From the NCBI GenBank assembly GCA_052266715.1, contig JBQPRB010000006.1: 64,000 bases of DNA; one strand, given 5' to 3'. The DNA is from Jeotgalibaca sp052266715. GTDB lineage: Bacteria; Bacillota; Bacilli; Lactobacillales; Aerococcaceae. This document shows, piece after piece, positions 1 to 8,186 of the stretch (the stretch's first letter is position 1; each line of letters opens with the position of its first letter). Below the pieces are notes generated by a model, which worked only from the letters and a program-made list of their open reading frames with translations, ran no database searches and was not told where the DNA came from. The position numbers and the translations under genes are program-made.

Positions 1-602
1 GCTCCTTCGCCGAAAATATTGAAAATACCTTCTAATTCACCGATTAGAATGCCAAAGACGACTATCCAAAGCGTGATTGTTCCAAGCTTGCCGACCCAAG
101 GTTGAATTTTTTTGGTGATACCGGGAACGAAACGATTTGCCAAGAGCCCTAGTATAATGGGTAAAATGAGCTGCCGAACTAGGGAAAAGAATATTTCCAA
201 TGCATTAATTGAAACCCCTGGTAGCGCAAGCGGAAGGGCAAACGGAACAAATAAACTGGTGGCGAGCACCAAGACAACCAATAGTGTAGCACCTAAGGCG
301 ATATCATGCTCCGAAAACTGAGTCAACTTAATCACGAAGGGTGCACCAGCGGCCATGCTGAAGATGATTAAGCCTGCCTCCAGTGGCTCAGAAATAGTGA
401 ACACTTGAAGCAGCAACAACATCATAAGGGGTGCAAGCAAGAAATTCACGAATAACATACGCAAGTAAAAACGCCACTCCGATAGGTGCTCCTTAAAATC
501 ATCCAAGGTCCGTGTCAAGCCAACGTTGAACATGGTTAAAAAAACAAAGATAGGAAGGAAGAAGTTTCCAACCGATCCAATAAAATTCAAGGCTTCAGTC
601 AT
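1..602 (-). CDS. BASS-family (bile acid:sodium symporter type) transporter, 3' end cut by window edge
   Basis: Only about the first 200 codons lie in the window; the gene runs off the left edge. I translated the minus strand from the ATG at 602, which follows an AGAGGG ribosome site. The product begins MTEALNFIG and is almost entirely hydrophobic, with six or so membrane segments separated by short polar turns. The early stretch MFNVGLTRTLDDF resembles the first helices of the BASS/SBF family of sodium-coupled organic-anion carriers. It starts 19 bases after the DUF202 gene and is probably the last gene of the sulfatase operon. Some animal BASS members carry sulfated steroids, so uptake of a sulfate ester is an attractive inference, not something the sequence shows. 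A plain organic-acid symporter is the alternative. Confidence 0.8.
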   Translation of the reverse strand, partial: MTEALNFIGSVGNFFLPIFVFLTMFNVGLTRTLDDFKEHLSEWRFYLRMLFVNFLLAPLMMLLLLQVFTISEPLEAGLIIFSMAAGAPFVIKLTQFSEHDIALGATLLVVLVLATSLFVPFALPLALPGVSINALEIFFSLVRQLILPIILGLLANRFVPGITKKIQPWVGKLGTITLWIVVFGILIGELEGIFNIFGEG

Positions 603-621
603 CCAATCCCTCTTTCATTAT

Positions 622-1041
622 TTAGAATAAAAGCATACTAAAAGCTAGGACAAATATAACAAGCAACATCCCCGACAGAACCGAGACAGTGATGAGGTTC
701 ATTTTGGTTGGATAAATTTCCTTATCACTATCCAAGAATGTGTGTTTGACGTAATCAAAAACGGCTTTATAACTTATCCATGCATAGACAAAACACAATA
801 ACCCCAACAGAATCATGGCACCGCCAATAAGCAAAGCAGTATTACGGTTTTCGGTATTATGCAAGGCTTGTCCCAGTGTCCATCCCGCTCCGGCAATCGT
901 GAAACCGGTCCGGATCCAAGCTGCATAGGTTCGTTCCGCTGCTTGCAGAGTCCGATTTTGAGCCAATTCACTCCGAAGTTTGGCTAATTCGGTACGATGT
1001 TGAGCTAATTCATCACTACTTTTTTGGACATTGTCACTCAC
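622..1041 (-). CDS. DUF202 family small membrane protein
   Basis: 139 residues starting at GTG 1041, overlapping the 3' end of the sulfatase-maturation gene by eight bases, so translation is probably coupled. The N-terminal half is polar and carries the family hallmark of repeated RT motifs (QNRTLQAAERTYAAWIRTG at about residues 28-46). Three membrane helices follow at about 47-62, 70-90 and 115-138. DUF202 proteins (YidH type) have no firmly established reaction. Here the gene sits between an FGE gene and a BASS transporter in a sulfatase operon, so it may help membrane passage or assembly; that is inference. Family assignment is secure, function is not. Confidence 0.85.
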   Translation of the reverse strand: MSDNVQKSSDELAQHRTELAKLRSELAQNRTLQAAERTYAAWIRTGFTIAGAGWTLGQALHNTENRNTALLIGGAMILLGLLCFVYAWISYKAVFDYVKHTFLDSDKEIYPTKMNLITVSVLSGMLLVIFVLAFSMLLF

Positions 1042-1918
1042 TCATTTTCACCTTCTTCGTTTCGACATCTTTTACACAACGAAATCCGACGTTACTTGAT
1101 GAAGAAAGAGCTGTATTGGAATTGCGACCAGCTACACGGTATCTTTGGCAGTAGGAACAGTGGCATAGGAATGAACCACCTCGCAACGCGTAAATCTCAT
1201 CGCTGTAATGACTATTTTCCACGAGGAATTGATCCGCATTTTTTTGCTGGAAAGTTGCCAAGGGGATTATCCCCGGGTTTAAGCACCACTCCCAAACATT
1301 TCCGGAGGTTTGGTAAAGACCGTAGCCGTTTGGTTCATAACTGTCTACGGGAGCAGTGCCTAGGTACCCATCTTCCAGTGTATTCATAGTAGGGAAGGAA
1401 CCTTGCCAGACATTTGCGTGATGTTTACTGTCTTGGTGTAAGTCATCTCCCCAAGGAAATTGCTTACCGATCAATCCACCTCTTGCAGCATATTCCCACT
1501 CTGCTTCGGTTGGCAATCTTTTACCCGCCCAGAGACAATAGGCCAAAGCATCATTACGGGAAACATGAACGACAGGGTGATCCATCCGGACCTTAATGGA
1601 AGAGTCTTTGCCTTCGGGTTTCCGCCAGCTTGCACCAGGTACTTCATGCCACCACGTTGTTTGGGATAAAGTAGGGTAAATCTCACGTTCAGCTTCGTTC
1701 AATAACAATTTAAAAACGTGAGAGGAACCGTATCTTTCGGCATCGGTGACATAACCTGTTTCCAAAAAAAACTGTAGGAACGCTTGATTTGTAACGGTGT
1801 AACGATCGATGTAAAAGCTCTGCACTTTTACTTTTGTTGCCGGGCCTTCCAAATCATCAACAAATCCAACGTCAGAATCAGTTCCCATCAAAAATGTGTT
1901 TCCTTCAATAAATATCAT
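1034..1918 (-). CDS. Formylglycine-generating enzyme (sulfatase-modifying factor, FGE type)
   Basis: FGE oxidises the active-site cysteine of a type I sulfatase to C-alpha-formylglycine using oxygen and copper. I chose ATG 1918 (294 residues, MIFIEGNTFLMGTD) because the longer open frame to 2113 would lie inside the sulfatase gene. The FGE/C-lectin fold is visible as GTDSDVGFVDD, the RLPTEAEWEYAARGG block, GNVWEWC and GGSFLCHCSYCQRYR near the end. The cysteines at about 252 and 257 match the catalytic, copper-binding C-x4-C pair of true FGEs, which separates it from the many SUMF-like paralogues. An additional cysteine (about 254) sits between them. It follows the sulfatase by 13 bases and overlaps the DUF202 gene, so all are probably co-transcribed. 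Confidence 0.93.
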   Translation of the reverse strand: MIFIEGNTFLMGTDSDVGFVDDLEGPATKVKVQSFYIDRYTVTNQAFLQFFLETGYVTDAERYGSSHVFKLLLNEAEREIYPTLSQTTWWHEVPGASWRKPEGKDSSIKVRMDHPVVHVSRNDALAYCLWAGKRLPTEAEWEYAARGGLIGKQFPWGDDLHQDSKHHANVWQGSFPTMNTLEDGYLGTAPVDSYEPNGYGLYQTSGNVWEWCLNPGIIPLATFQQKNADQFLVENSHYSDEIYALRGGSFLCHCSYCQRYRVAGRNSNTALSSSSNVGFRCVKDVETKKVKMSE

Positions 1919-1931
1919 GGTGTTTCCATCT

Positions 1932-3587
1932 TCATTTCTTGTCAATTTTTTTATCTTTTCCTCCGTGCTCTTCTTTAGGTGAAGGTGTTTTTTTAAACGT
2001 TTGGATATACGTTTCGTAATCTTCCATCCATTCCAATTGTGGCCATTCACCAGTTGGATTGTTTGGTTCGTTTTTTTGTGGTTTTCCTTCAGTGGAACGA
2101 CCATTTTTAACATGTTCAGCCAGTATTTCAGTTAGCTCTTTTACGATATCTGGATGTTTATCAATAACGTTCGTGGTTTCACTGATATCATCTCGTAAGT
2201 CGAATAATTCCTGCGGTTGGAAGTTTTTGTCGTTCAAGGCAGCAAAACCACCCCCATTACTTACCAAGTTCAGCTTCCAGAAGCCACGACGGATAGAGAA
2301 GCCACCGTTACCGGTTGAATGAACAATATCTTCACGCAGAGGCTTGTCGATTCCTTGCCATAATCGTATAGCAGAAACGGAATCTTCCGCAGCATCGTCG
2401 GGAACAGTGACATCTAAAATATCTGCAATCGTACGGTACCAATCCGAGTGACTCACCATTTGGGAAGTACTTGTTCCAGGATCGATGATGCGTGGATAAG
2501 AAATGATGGTTGGTTCACGGTGACCGCCTTCCCATACGTCTGCCTTTTTCCCTCTGAAAATATGGCTGGGGTTATGGCCTTGTTCTAATAAATCATCGAA
2601 CCCGGCCACGGCAGAGGCGCCATTGTCGCTCGTAAAGATGAAAATAGTATCCTCAAAAATGCCTTTTTCTTTTAATTTAGCTGTAATTTGCCCTACATAA
2701 GCATCTAATTGCAAGACAAAATCCCCGTAAAGACCCAAACCGGATTTCCCTCTAAATTCCTCAGTAGGAATAAGTGGACCGTGCACTAGATGAGTGGGAT
2801 AGTACAAGAAGAAAGGCTGTTCCCGGTCACCCATGTCATCCAATAGCCCCAATACTTTATTCTGCATATCCACTGGAACCTGCTCCACATTAAATTTCGG
2901 ATCAGCCGGCCCCATTTGCCACGCTTCTTGTTGGGAATCATTGTGGCGTGCCACGTTCGGTAAACCATAGAGAATAGTCGGTTCAGCCATGAAGCGGTTA
3001 TTTTCGATATAAACATATGGCGGTTGGTCTAGTGAAGCAGAAGTTCCAAAGAAGTAATCGAAACCAAAATCATTCGGTCCATACTTAATTGGTTTAGTGT
3101 AATCAATATCCAAGCCTTCAATTTTTGCTGTCTGCAAGCTCTGGTCAAAGTTACCATTTCGTCCGAATTGGTCATCAAGTTTCTGGAACTCTTCTTGATC
3201 CAGAGAAAAGCGGTCCAAATCATTTTCTTTTTTTAGTTCCCAGTCCATCCCCAAATGCCATTTCCCGACCGCGGCGGTACGATAACCATTGTCTTTCAGC
3301 ATATGAGCGAGTGTTTGCCGGTTTTTTTCGATTAACGTTTCGGAATCGCCCCGGACAACGAAACTCTTCAAACGCGACCGCCAATTGTAGCGACCAGTTA
3401 ATAAGCCATAACGTGAAGGGGTACAGAGCGCACTGGTGGCGTGTGAATCCTTGAAACGCATGCCGGCAGCCGCTAAGGCGTCTATATTTTTAGTCTGGAT
3501 TTTTGAATTAGGGTTAAAACTCGATACGTCCCCATAGCCTAAGTCGTCTGCGAACATTAATACGATATTGGGTTTTCTTTTCACCAT
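1932..3587 (-). CDS. Type I (Cys-type) sulfatase, arylsulfatase family
   Basis: 551 residues. Sulfatases hydrolyse sulfate esters. The metal-binding start PNIVLMFADDLGYGD (residues 6-20) and the signature LCTPSRYGLLTGR (from about residue 54) are present. The Cys55 in C-x-P-S-R is the residue that must become formylglycine, and the matching FGE is encoded immediately downstream. Further family features are KWHLG, FTSDNG and a GxxREP stretch (GGHREPTII). No signal peptide is visible, so substrate must enter the cell or be made there. The ATG at 3587 is preceded by a GGAGG ribosome site. Substrate is unknown: arylsulfatase, choline-sulfatase or glycan sulfatase are all possible from sequence alone. 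The gene is the first of a likely four-gene minus-strand operon, divergent from a SulP permease. Confidence 0.93.
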   Translation of the reverse strand: MVKRKPNIVLMFADDLGYGDVSSFNPNSKIQTKNIDALAAAGMRFKDSHATSALCTPSRYGLLTGRYNWRSRLKSFVVRGDSETLIEKNRQTLAHMLKDNGYRTAAVGKWHLGMDWELKKENDLDRFSLDQEEFQKLDDQFGRNGNFDQSLQTAKIEGLDIDYTKPIKYGPNDFGFDYFFGTSASLDQPPYVYIENNRFMAEPTILYGLPNVARHNDSQQEAWQMGPADPKFNVEQVPVDMQNKVLGLLDDMGDREQPFFLYYPTHLVHGPLIPTEEFRGKSGLGLYGDFVLQLDAYVGQITAKLKEKGIFEDTIFIFTSDNGASAVAGFDDLLEQGHNPSHIFRGKKADVWEGGHREPTIISYPRIIDPGTSTSQMVSHSDWYRTIADILDVTVPDDAAEDSVSAIRLWQGIDKPLREDIVHSTGNGGFSIRRGFWKLNLVSNGGGFAALNDKNFQPQELFDLRDDISETTNVIDKHPDIVKELTEILAEHVKNGRSTEGKPQKNEPNNPTGEWPQLEWMEDYETYIQTFKKTPSPKEEHGGKDKKIDKK

Positions 3588-3790
3588 GTAAAATACCTCC
3601 TGTAAATAATGTGTTTATTCATAAGTAGTGGTGCTGTTATAATTTTAGGTTAGCATAATTGCATTTTCATGTCCCGTCAGAAGGGTTACTTAAAAAAAAT
3701 TGATGTATGTGAAAGAACCATCAAACAAGCATTCAATATACCTTCTGTGATAATGTTTAAGGAGAAATAAATAAAAAGTGAGGGGAATTC

Positions 3791-5584
3791 ATGAAGAGAA
3801 ACGAAACACCAACAGAAGAACGTGTTTTCCAGCATGCGGATAACCCAGATGGCATTAACGTGGCCGATGCTTACTTAAAGGGAACGGGCATGCGCGATGT
3901 CCACGAATCCGCCAGCAAGGACAAAGAAGGGAAGAGAAAGGGATTAGGTGCTGATATCATGTCCAGCCTGGTTAATGGGGTGTCTAATGTTCCAGATGGC
4001 CTAGCGACGGCGATGATGGTCGGGGTTAATCCCATTCATGGGTTATATGCCTCTATTTTAGGCCCCACAATTGGGAGTCTTCTATCTAGTTCGCAAGTCA
4101 TGTTGGTATCCACCACGGTTGCGGCTTCTGTTTTTGCAGGCCAAGCCATCATGGCGTTACCTGAAGAACAGCGCTTGCCTGGCCTTTTCACCTTTGTTTT
4201 TATTTCCGGAATCGCGCTATTGATTTTTGGATTGTTGCGATTTGGTAGACTGATGAAATATATTTCTTATCCTGTGATGAGGGGATTCATGTACGGGGTT
4301 GGTCTGTTACTTATTTTAGGCCAATTTTCGGGCTTGGTTGGATACGCTCCTGAGGCAAACAATAGTGTGATGGGCTTTGTTGAAACATTTATGAATATGG
4401 GGAAATGGGACTGGTGGGCAGTATTGATTTCCATAGTGACATTGATTACTATGCTATATTTACGCCGTACCCCTGCGAAGTTATTTGCATCGGCCTTGGC
4501 TCTCGCTGTTGGGACAATCGTTGTTTTAGTGGCGGGGTTGGATTCGGTTCAAACCGTTCAGGACATCAGTGCCATACCAAGAGGGCTGCCAGAATTTTCG
4601 CTCCCTAGCCTGACTGTTCTTTCACCCCAACTTATTTTTTCAGCTATTGGGTTGGCGGCAGTGACTGCTGTTCAAGGGATGGGGGTAAGCCAAATGGCCG
4701 AGAATCCGGATGGCAGTCCCGTGGATCCATCCCGGGATATGATCGCTCAAGGCGCAGCCAATATCGGAGCTGGCTTGTTTTCAGGTATCCCAGTGGGGGG
4801 ATCCATTGGTTCAACAGCCTTAAACATGACTTTAGGTGCACAGTCCCGATTAGCTGGAATTTTGGCAGGATTGTGGATGTTGGCCATTGTTCTTGTCTTT
4901 CCTGTTGTGGTCGAAAAAGTTCCCATGCCGGCTTTGACTTCGCTTATTATGGTAGCTGGTTTTGGTGCCGTTAATGTGAAAGATTCTGTCTCTATTTTGA
5001 AAAGTGGTTGGTCAGCTGTTCTAGGTTTTACGGTCACGCTATTATGTGTTTTGATTTTTTCAATTCCTATAGCTGTCTCCGTCGGTATCGTTCTGACAAT
5101 CTTGTTCTATTTTGTAAGTTCTGCCCAAGATATCAGTGTCACCCTTCACGAGAGAGAAGGGGACAAAATTGTTGTGAAGGAAGTGCCGGAAACATTACCG
5201 AGTAATAAGATAACTACTCTGGCGGTTGAAGGGAATCTATTTTTCGCTGGTGCCCAGACATTCAAAGAGTTATTACCCCGCATTGATGCAGCTCAAAATC
5301 CAGTTGTCTTGATTCGGATGCGCAGTCAGTCTCAGATGGGGGCAACGCTTATTGACATCCTGGATAACTATGCGGAAGATTTGAAACGAGCCGGGGGAAA
5401 ACTTTATATATCCGGATTAGATCAGGATCAGTTGAAATATCTACGAAGAAGTGGGAAGTTGCTAGAACACGAAGAAGCAGAATTTTTCCCTGAAACAAAC
5501 GTGCTGGGAGAAGCGACCAGCAACGCTGTCCTTCATGCCAATCAATGGATTAAGGACAAACAGTCCCCGCGGATTGAAGGATAA
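3791..5584 (+). CDS. SulP family anion permease with C-terminal STAS domain
   Basis: 597 residues. SulP proteins move sulfate, bicarbonate or dicarboxylates across the membrane. After a polar N-terminus of about 50 residues, the typical start is visible: DIMSSLVNGVSNVPDGLATAMM, then GVNPIHGLYASILGP. Membrane segments run to about residue 440, followed by a cytoplasmic STAS domain (about 465-575). Ribosome site GTGAGGGG lies just before the ATG. The gene is divergent from the sulfatase operon, with 203 bases between them, so shared regulation is plausible and the cargo may be the sulfate released by the sulfatase. Bicarbonate or another anion cannot be excluded. A strong terminator follows. 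Confidence 0.93.
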   Translation: MKRNETPTEERVFQHADNPDGINVADAYLKGTGMRDVHESASKDKEGKRKGLGADIMSSLVNGVSNVPDGLATAMMVGVNPIHGLYASILGPTIGSLLSSSQVMLVSTTVAASVFAGQAIMALPEEQRLPGLFTFVFISGIALLIFGLLRFGRLMKYISYPVMRGFMYGVGLLLILGQFSGLVGYAPEANNSVMGFVETFMNMGKWDWWAVLISIVTLITMLYLRRTPAKLFASALALAVGTIVVLVAGLDSVQTVQDISAIPRGLPEFSLPSLTVLSPQLIFSAIGLAAVTAVQGMGVSQMAENPDGSPVDPSRDMIAQGAANIGAGLFSGIPVGGSIGSTALNMTLGAQSRLAGILAGLWMLAIVLVFPVVVEKVPMPALTSLIMVAGFGAVNVKDSVSILKSGWSAVLGFTVTLLCVLIFSIPIAVSVGIVLTILFYFVSSAQDISVTLHEREGDKIVVKEVPETLPSNKITTLAVEGNLFFAGAQTFKELLPRIDAAQNPVVLIRMRSQSQMGATLIDILDNYAEDLKRAGGKLYISGLDQDQLKYLRRSGKLLEHEEAEFFPETNVLGEATSNAVLHANQWIKDKQSPRIEG

Positions 5585-5595
5585 ACGCAATGAGA

Positions 5596-5641
5596 ACAGC
5601 ACCCAGAGCAGAGGTAAAACTGTCAGGGTGCTGTTTTTTTG
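5596..5641 (+). terminator. Rho-independent terminator of the SulP gene
   Basis: Arms ACAGCACCC (5596-5604) and GGGTGCTGT (5626-5634) form a nine-pair stem, followed by a T run. Confidence 0.9.
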
Positions 5642-5722
5642 TAATTACTTCTTCAAGAACTCCGGAGAATGTAGTTTGGGAGACGATTATTCTGTTCATG
5701 GTTAAAATATTTTAAATAGGGG

Positions 5723-5866
5723 TGATTACTCAAAGGGGATATTTTATCTGAGTAATCATTCTTCAACCAAAACCGATTACTCACCGTTGTATTTTGCCTT
5801 TGAGTAATCACTATTTCGAAAAAAAGCTCACTCAGAACGAATTTCCCGTTTGAGTGAGCTTTTTGT
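5723..5866. repeat. Tandem hairpin array A (three hairpins)
   Basis: The gap 5642-6018 holds three consecutive perfect inverted repeats: TGATTACTCA/TGAGTAATCA (5723-5732, 5749-5758), GATTACTCA/TGAGTAATC (5775-5783, 5801-5809) and AGCTCACTCA/TGAGTGAGCT (5825-5834, 5851-5860). Loops are 16-17 bases and differ in sequence. A and T runs separate the hairpins, so each could terminate transcription on either strand. The same arms recur near 8.1 kb and 34.4 kb. Nothing else is evident in the gap apart from the ribosome site of the next gene. Confidence 0.85.
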
Positions 5867-6018
5867 CAACCAATTTATAACCAAATAAACCAAATCCATA
5901 ACTTCATATTATAGTCGTCATAATATTCTGTTGGTAGTAACTTTGCTCAAAACCATCTAAACTGTTACTGAAACCGCTTAATAGGAGAAGGTTCGGAATT
6001 ACAATAAGGAGGAGTAAA

Positions 6019-7233
6019 ATGAAACAACAGAAAAATCGCTGGCTTATATTGATTGCAGCAATTATAACAAATTTGGCTTTGGGGGCTGGATATGCGTGGT
6101 CCGTGTTCCAAACAGCATTATTAGAACAAAATACCGATTGGTCACTGAGTGAAACGTCCCTGGCCTTCAGTATTTCTTTTGCCATGGTTCCCGTTGCGAT
6201 GATTATCTGCGGTCCAATCGTGGATAAATATGGTGGGAAGAAAGTCGTTCTTGTATCGGGTATCTTATTCGGTCTTGGTATGTTCTTGACTAGTTATGCC
6301 AACAGTATTATCATGCTGTACCTGACTTACGGAATTATTTTAGGTTTAGGAATTGGAGCGGGGTACGGAACAGCTACGGCACTTACTGTTAAATGGTTCC
6401 CGGATAAAAAAGGATTGGCAGGAGGACTTACGGCAGCTGGTTTTGGATCAGGTGCAATCATCTTGGCACCAATCGCTACAAGCATGATTGGTAGCATTGG
6501 TATCAACCAAACTTTCCGTGTATTAGGTGCGATTTTGTTGGTGGTCATCTGTGCTTCATCATTTATCATGGAAAATCCACCTGTCCAAGAAAAAGCAGTG
6601 ACGACGGTAAATACGGATAAAGACTACAAACAAATGCTGCGCGAGCCAAATTTCTGGATCTTATGGGTCATTTACACATTTGCGGCAACAAGCGGTATGA
6701 TGATCATTGGTCACGCAGCCAATATTGCAGCGACTTATAATCTAGGAGCCGGAGCTGCTATCGTGATGATTGTAGGCCTGGCGAATACAATGGGTCGCAT
6801 CTTATGGGGATCCGTATCGGATAAAGTCGGACGCTATAAAACAGTCGCATTAATGTTTATCGTGTCTGCTGCAGGATTACTCCTCTTGAATCTAACCCAA
6901 ACATTAGGCGCTGTAGCCGGCATCATCGGCTTGGTTGGGATTGCACTTTCCTTTGGTGGTTTCCTAGGATCATTCCCAGGAATTACCGCAGAAAACTGGG
7001 GTGCTTCAAAATCCGCTTCAAACTACGGTTGGATGTTTACCGCTTATGGTATCGCGGCCGTATTCGGACCATCAATTGCTTCAACGATGCGTGAAGCAAC
7101 AGGTTCTTACTCGCTAGCTTTTATTATTTCAATTGTGATGGCAGTTGTAGGGATGGTATTGACGTTGTGGTATATGAAACGTGTTAATAACAAAGCAGCT
7201 ATCAAAACGGATGTCGTAAGCGAAGCAAAATAG
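6019..7233 (+). CDS. OFA-family MFS transporter (oxalate/formate antiporter type)
   Basis: 404 residues with 12 predicted membrane helices. The opening NRWLILIAAIITNLALGAGYAWSVF is characteristic of the OFA (oxalate:formate antiporter) subfamily of the major facilitator superfamily. The usual MFS loop motif is seen in GPIVDKYGGKK (after helix 2), and GIILGLGIGAGYGTATA is typical of the family. The start ATG follows AAGGAGG. Many OFA members annotated this way carry other monocarboxylates such as lactate or pyruvate, so the substrate is open. No catabolic genes adjoin it. It stands alone between hairpin array A and its own terminator. Confidence 0.9.
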   Translation: MKQQKNRWLILIAAIITNLALGAGYAWSVFQTALLEQNTDWSLSETSLAFSISFAMVPVAMIICGPIVDKYGGKKVVLVSGILFGLGMFLTSYANSIIMLYLTYGIILGLGIGAGYGTATALTVKWFPDKKGLAGGLTAAGFGSGAIILAPIATSMIGSIGINQTFRVLGAILLVVICASSFIMENPPVQEKAVTTVNTDKDYKQMLREPNFWILWVIYTFAATSGMMIIGHAANIAATYNLGAGAAIVMIVGLANTMGRILWGSVSDKVGRYKTVALMFIVSAAGLLLLNLTQTLGAVAGIIGLVGIALSFGGFLGSFPGITAENWGASKSASNYGWMFTAYGIAAVFGPSIASTMREATGSYSLAFIISIVMAVVGMVLTLWYMKRVNNKAAIKTDVVSEAK

Positions 7234-7239
7234 CGTTAT

Positions 7240-7267
7240 AAAAAAGCACTCGGTTGAGTGCTTTTTT
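7240..7267. terminator. Bidirectional terminator between convergent genes
   Basis: AAAAAAGCACTC and GAGTGCTTTTTT flank a four-base loop. It serves the MFS gene on the plus strand and the small membrane gene on the minus strand. Confidence 0.9.
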
Positions 7268-7282
7268 GCTATTTAAAGGGAT

Positions 7283-7717
7283 TCAATCAGCTATGCGTTT
7301 GTCCCATAATTTTCGAACAATATAGGTGATGGGGATTGAAACCCATGTCAGACCCAACATGAGCTGAGATGCCGCTAAAGTGAGTTTTCCGTCAATCACC
7401 AAACCTCTGTCACGTATTGAACCTGAGTATAGAGCAAGCCAAACATACATCACACCCATAGCTAGGACGACTAGGTTGCTACGCAACGGTTTTTCTCTGC
7501 GATTGAAATAAGCCCCTTGCCAAGTACTGACGATATTCATGAATGTTCCAGGAATCAATATGATAAAGAGAAGTTCTACTGAACCGTCTTCAGCCCATTG
7601 GAAATCCTTGACACCCGTTACAAAGTGATTCACCAGTAAAAGGAGTACCACTAAGAAAAAACTGTGATAGCCAGTACGGTACCGGATAAAGCGTTGGTAT
7701 TCATCATAACTGTTCAT
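7283..7717 (-). CDS. Small membrane protein paired with an XRE regulator
   Basis: 144 residues from ATG 7717, chosen because GGGAGGGT sits just upstream, inside the last codons of the regulator gene. The product begins MNSYDEYQRFIRYRTGYHSF and has four hydrophobic segments (roughly 15-34, 42-62, 75-95 and 105-130). I do not recognise a characterised family. The two-base spacing after the XRE gene argues for one transcript. Such HTH-plus-membrane-protein pairs are frequent in Firmicutes, and the membrane partner often has no known role. The longer open frame to 7768 would overlap the regulator and has no ribosome site. Confidence 0.75.
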   Translation of the reverse strand: MNSYDEYQRFIRYRTGYHSFFLVVLLLLVNHFVTGVKDFQWAEDGSVELLFIILIPGTFMNIVSTWQGAYFNRREKPLRSNLVVLAMGVMYVWLALYSGSIRDRGLVIDGKLTLAASQLMLGLTWVSIPITYIVRKLWDKRIAD

Positions 7718-7719
7718 TT

Positions 7720-7920
7720 TTAACCCTCCCAAAATAAATCGTTCAGTGTCACTCCAAGAGCCTTGCAAATTTTGATGCAGAGATTGATTGTCGGATTATA
7801 ATCACCGCGTTCAATCGCACTGATTGTTTGACGCGTTACATCCGTTGCATCTGCAAGTGCTTGTTGAGACATATCTTTTTCCATTCGTGCCATCTTTAGA
7901 CGTATATTTTTAGTCATCAT
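7720..7920 (-). CDS. XRE/Cro-type helix-turn-helix regulator (YozG-like)
   Basis: 66 residues from ATG 7920, preceded by AAAGAGG. Nearly the whole protein is a Cro/CI DNA-binding domain: MSQQALADATDVTRQTISAIERG is the helix-turn-helix, and KICKALGVTLNDLFWEG is the usual C-terminal helix. It lacks any sensor domain, as in YozG-type regulators. It probably represses its own operon, which includes the membrane gene just downstream, through the palindrome at 7948-7963. The second ATG at 7917 is an equally possible start. The longer frame to 8004 has no ribosome site. Confidence 0.88.
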   Translation of the reverse strand: MMTKNIRLKMARMEKDMSQQALADATDVTRQTISAIERGDYNPTINLCIKICKALGVTLNDLFWEG

Positions 7921-7947
7921 TGCAACCTCTTTTTGTAAAATATATCT

Positions 7948-7963
7948 TACTTTATGTAAAGTA
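7948..7963. promoter_or_regulatory. Candidate operator of the XRE regulator
   Basis: Perfect seven-base inverted repeat TACTTTA-TG-TAAAGTA, 28 bases upstream of the regulator start and next to AT-rich promoter-like sequence. A role in autoregulation is inferred from position. Confidence 0.5.
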
Positions 7964-8038
7964 TACCAGACATCGCTACGTACAGTAAATAATAACTGAA
8001 ACAACTGGCCCGATTGGAATAAGACGAAACTCTGAAGT

Positions 8039-8178
8039 GATCACTCAAACCATATTTTTCGTCTGAGTAATCGCTTTTCAAAAAAAATGATTACTCAACA
8101 GCCATTTTGATGTCTGAGTAATCACTTATCAAAAAAACCGATTACTCAAACTTCTTTTTTTGTTTGAGTAATCGTTTT
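8039..8178. repeat. Tandem hairpin array B (three hairpins)
   Basis: Three inverted repeats with arms GATTACTCA/TGAGTAATC: 8039-8047 with 8064-8072 (left arm GATCACTCA, one mismatch), 8089-8097 with 8115-8123, and 8140-8148 with 8165-8173. Spacers are T runs then A runs, so each hairpin resembles a bidirectional terminator. The array lies just beyond the stop codon of the minus-strand SRPBCC gene. Arms match array A; loops do not. Confidence 0.85.
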
Positions 8179-8186
8179 TATAATAG

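Noticed and set aside
1919..2113. Longer N-terminus for the formylglycine-generating enzyme
   Set aside because: The extra 65 residues overlap the end of the sulfatase gene in another frame and are lysine-rich without family similarity. ATG 1918 gives a normal start.
5723..8178. Regularly spaced repeats that could be read as CRISPR arrays
   Set aside because: The repeat units are inverted pairs of 9-10 bases with loops of 16-19 bases, only three per site. There are no 25-40 base direct repeats, unique spacers of constant length or cas genes.
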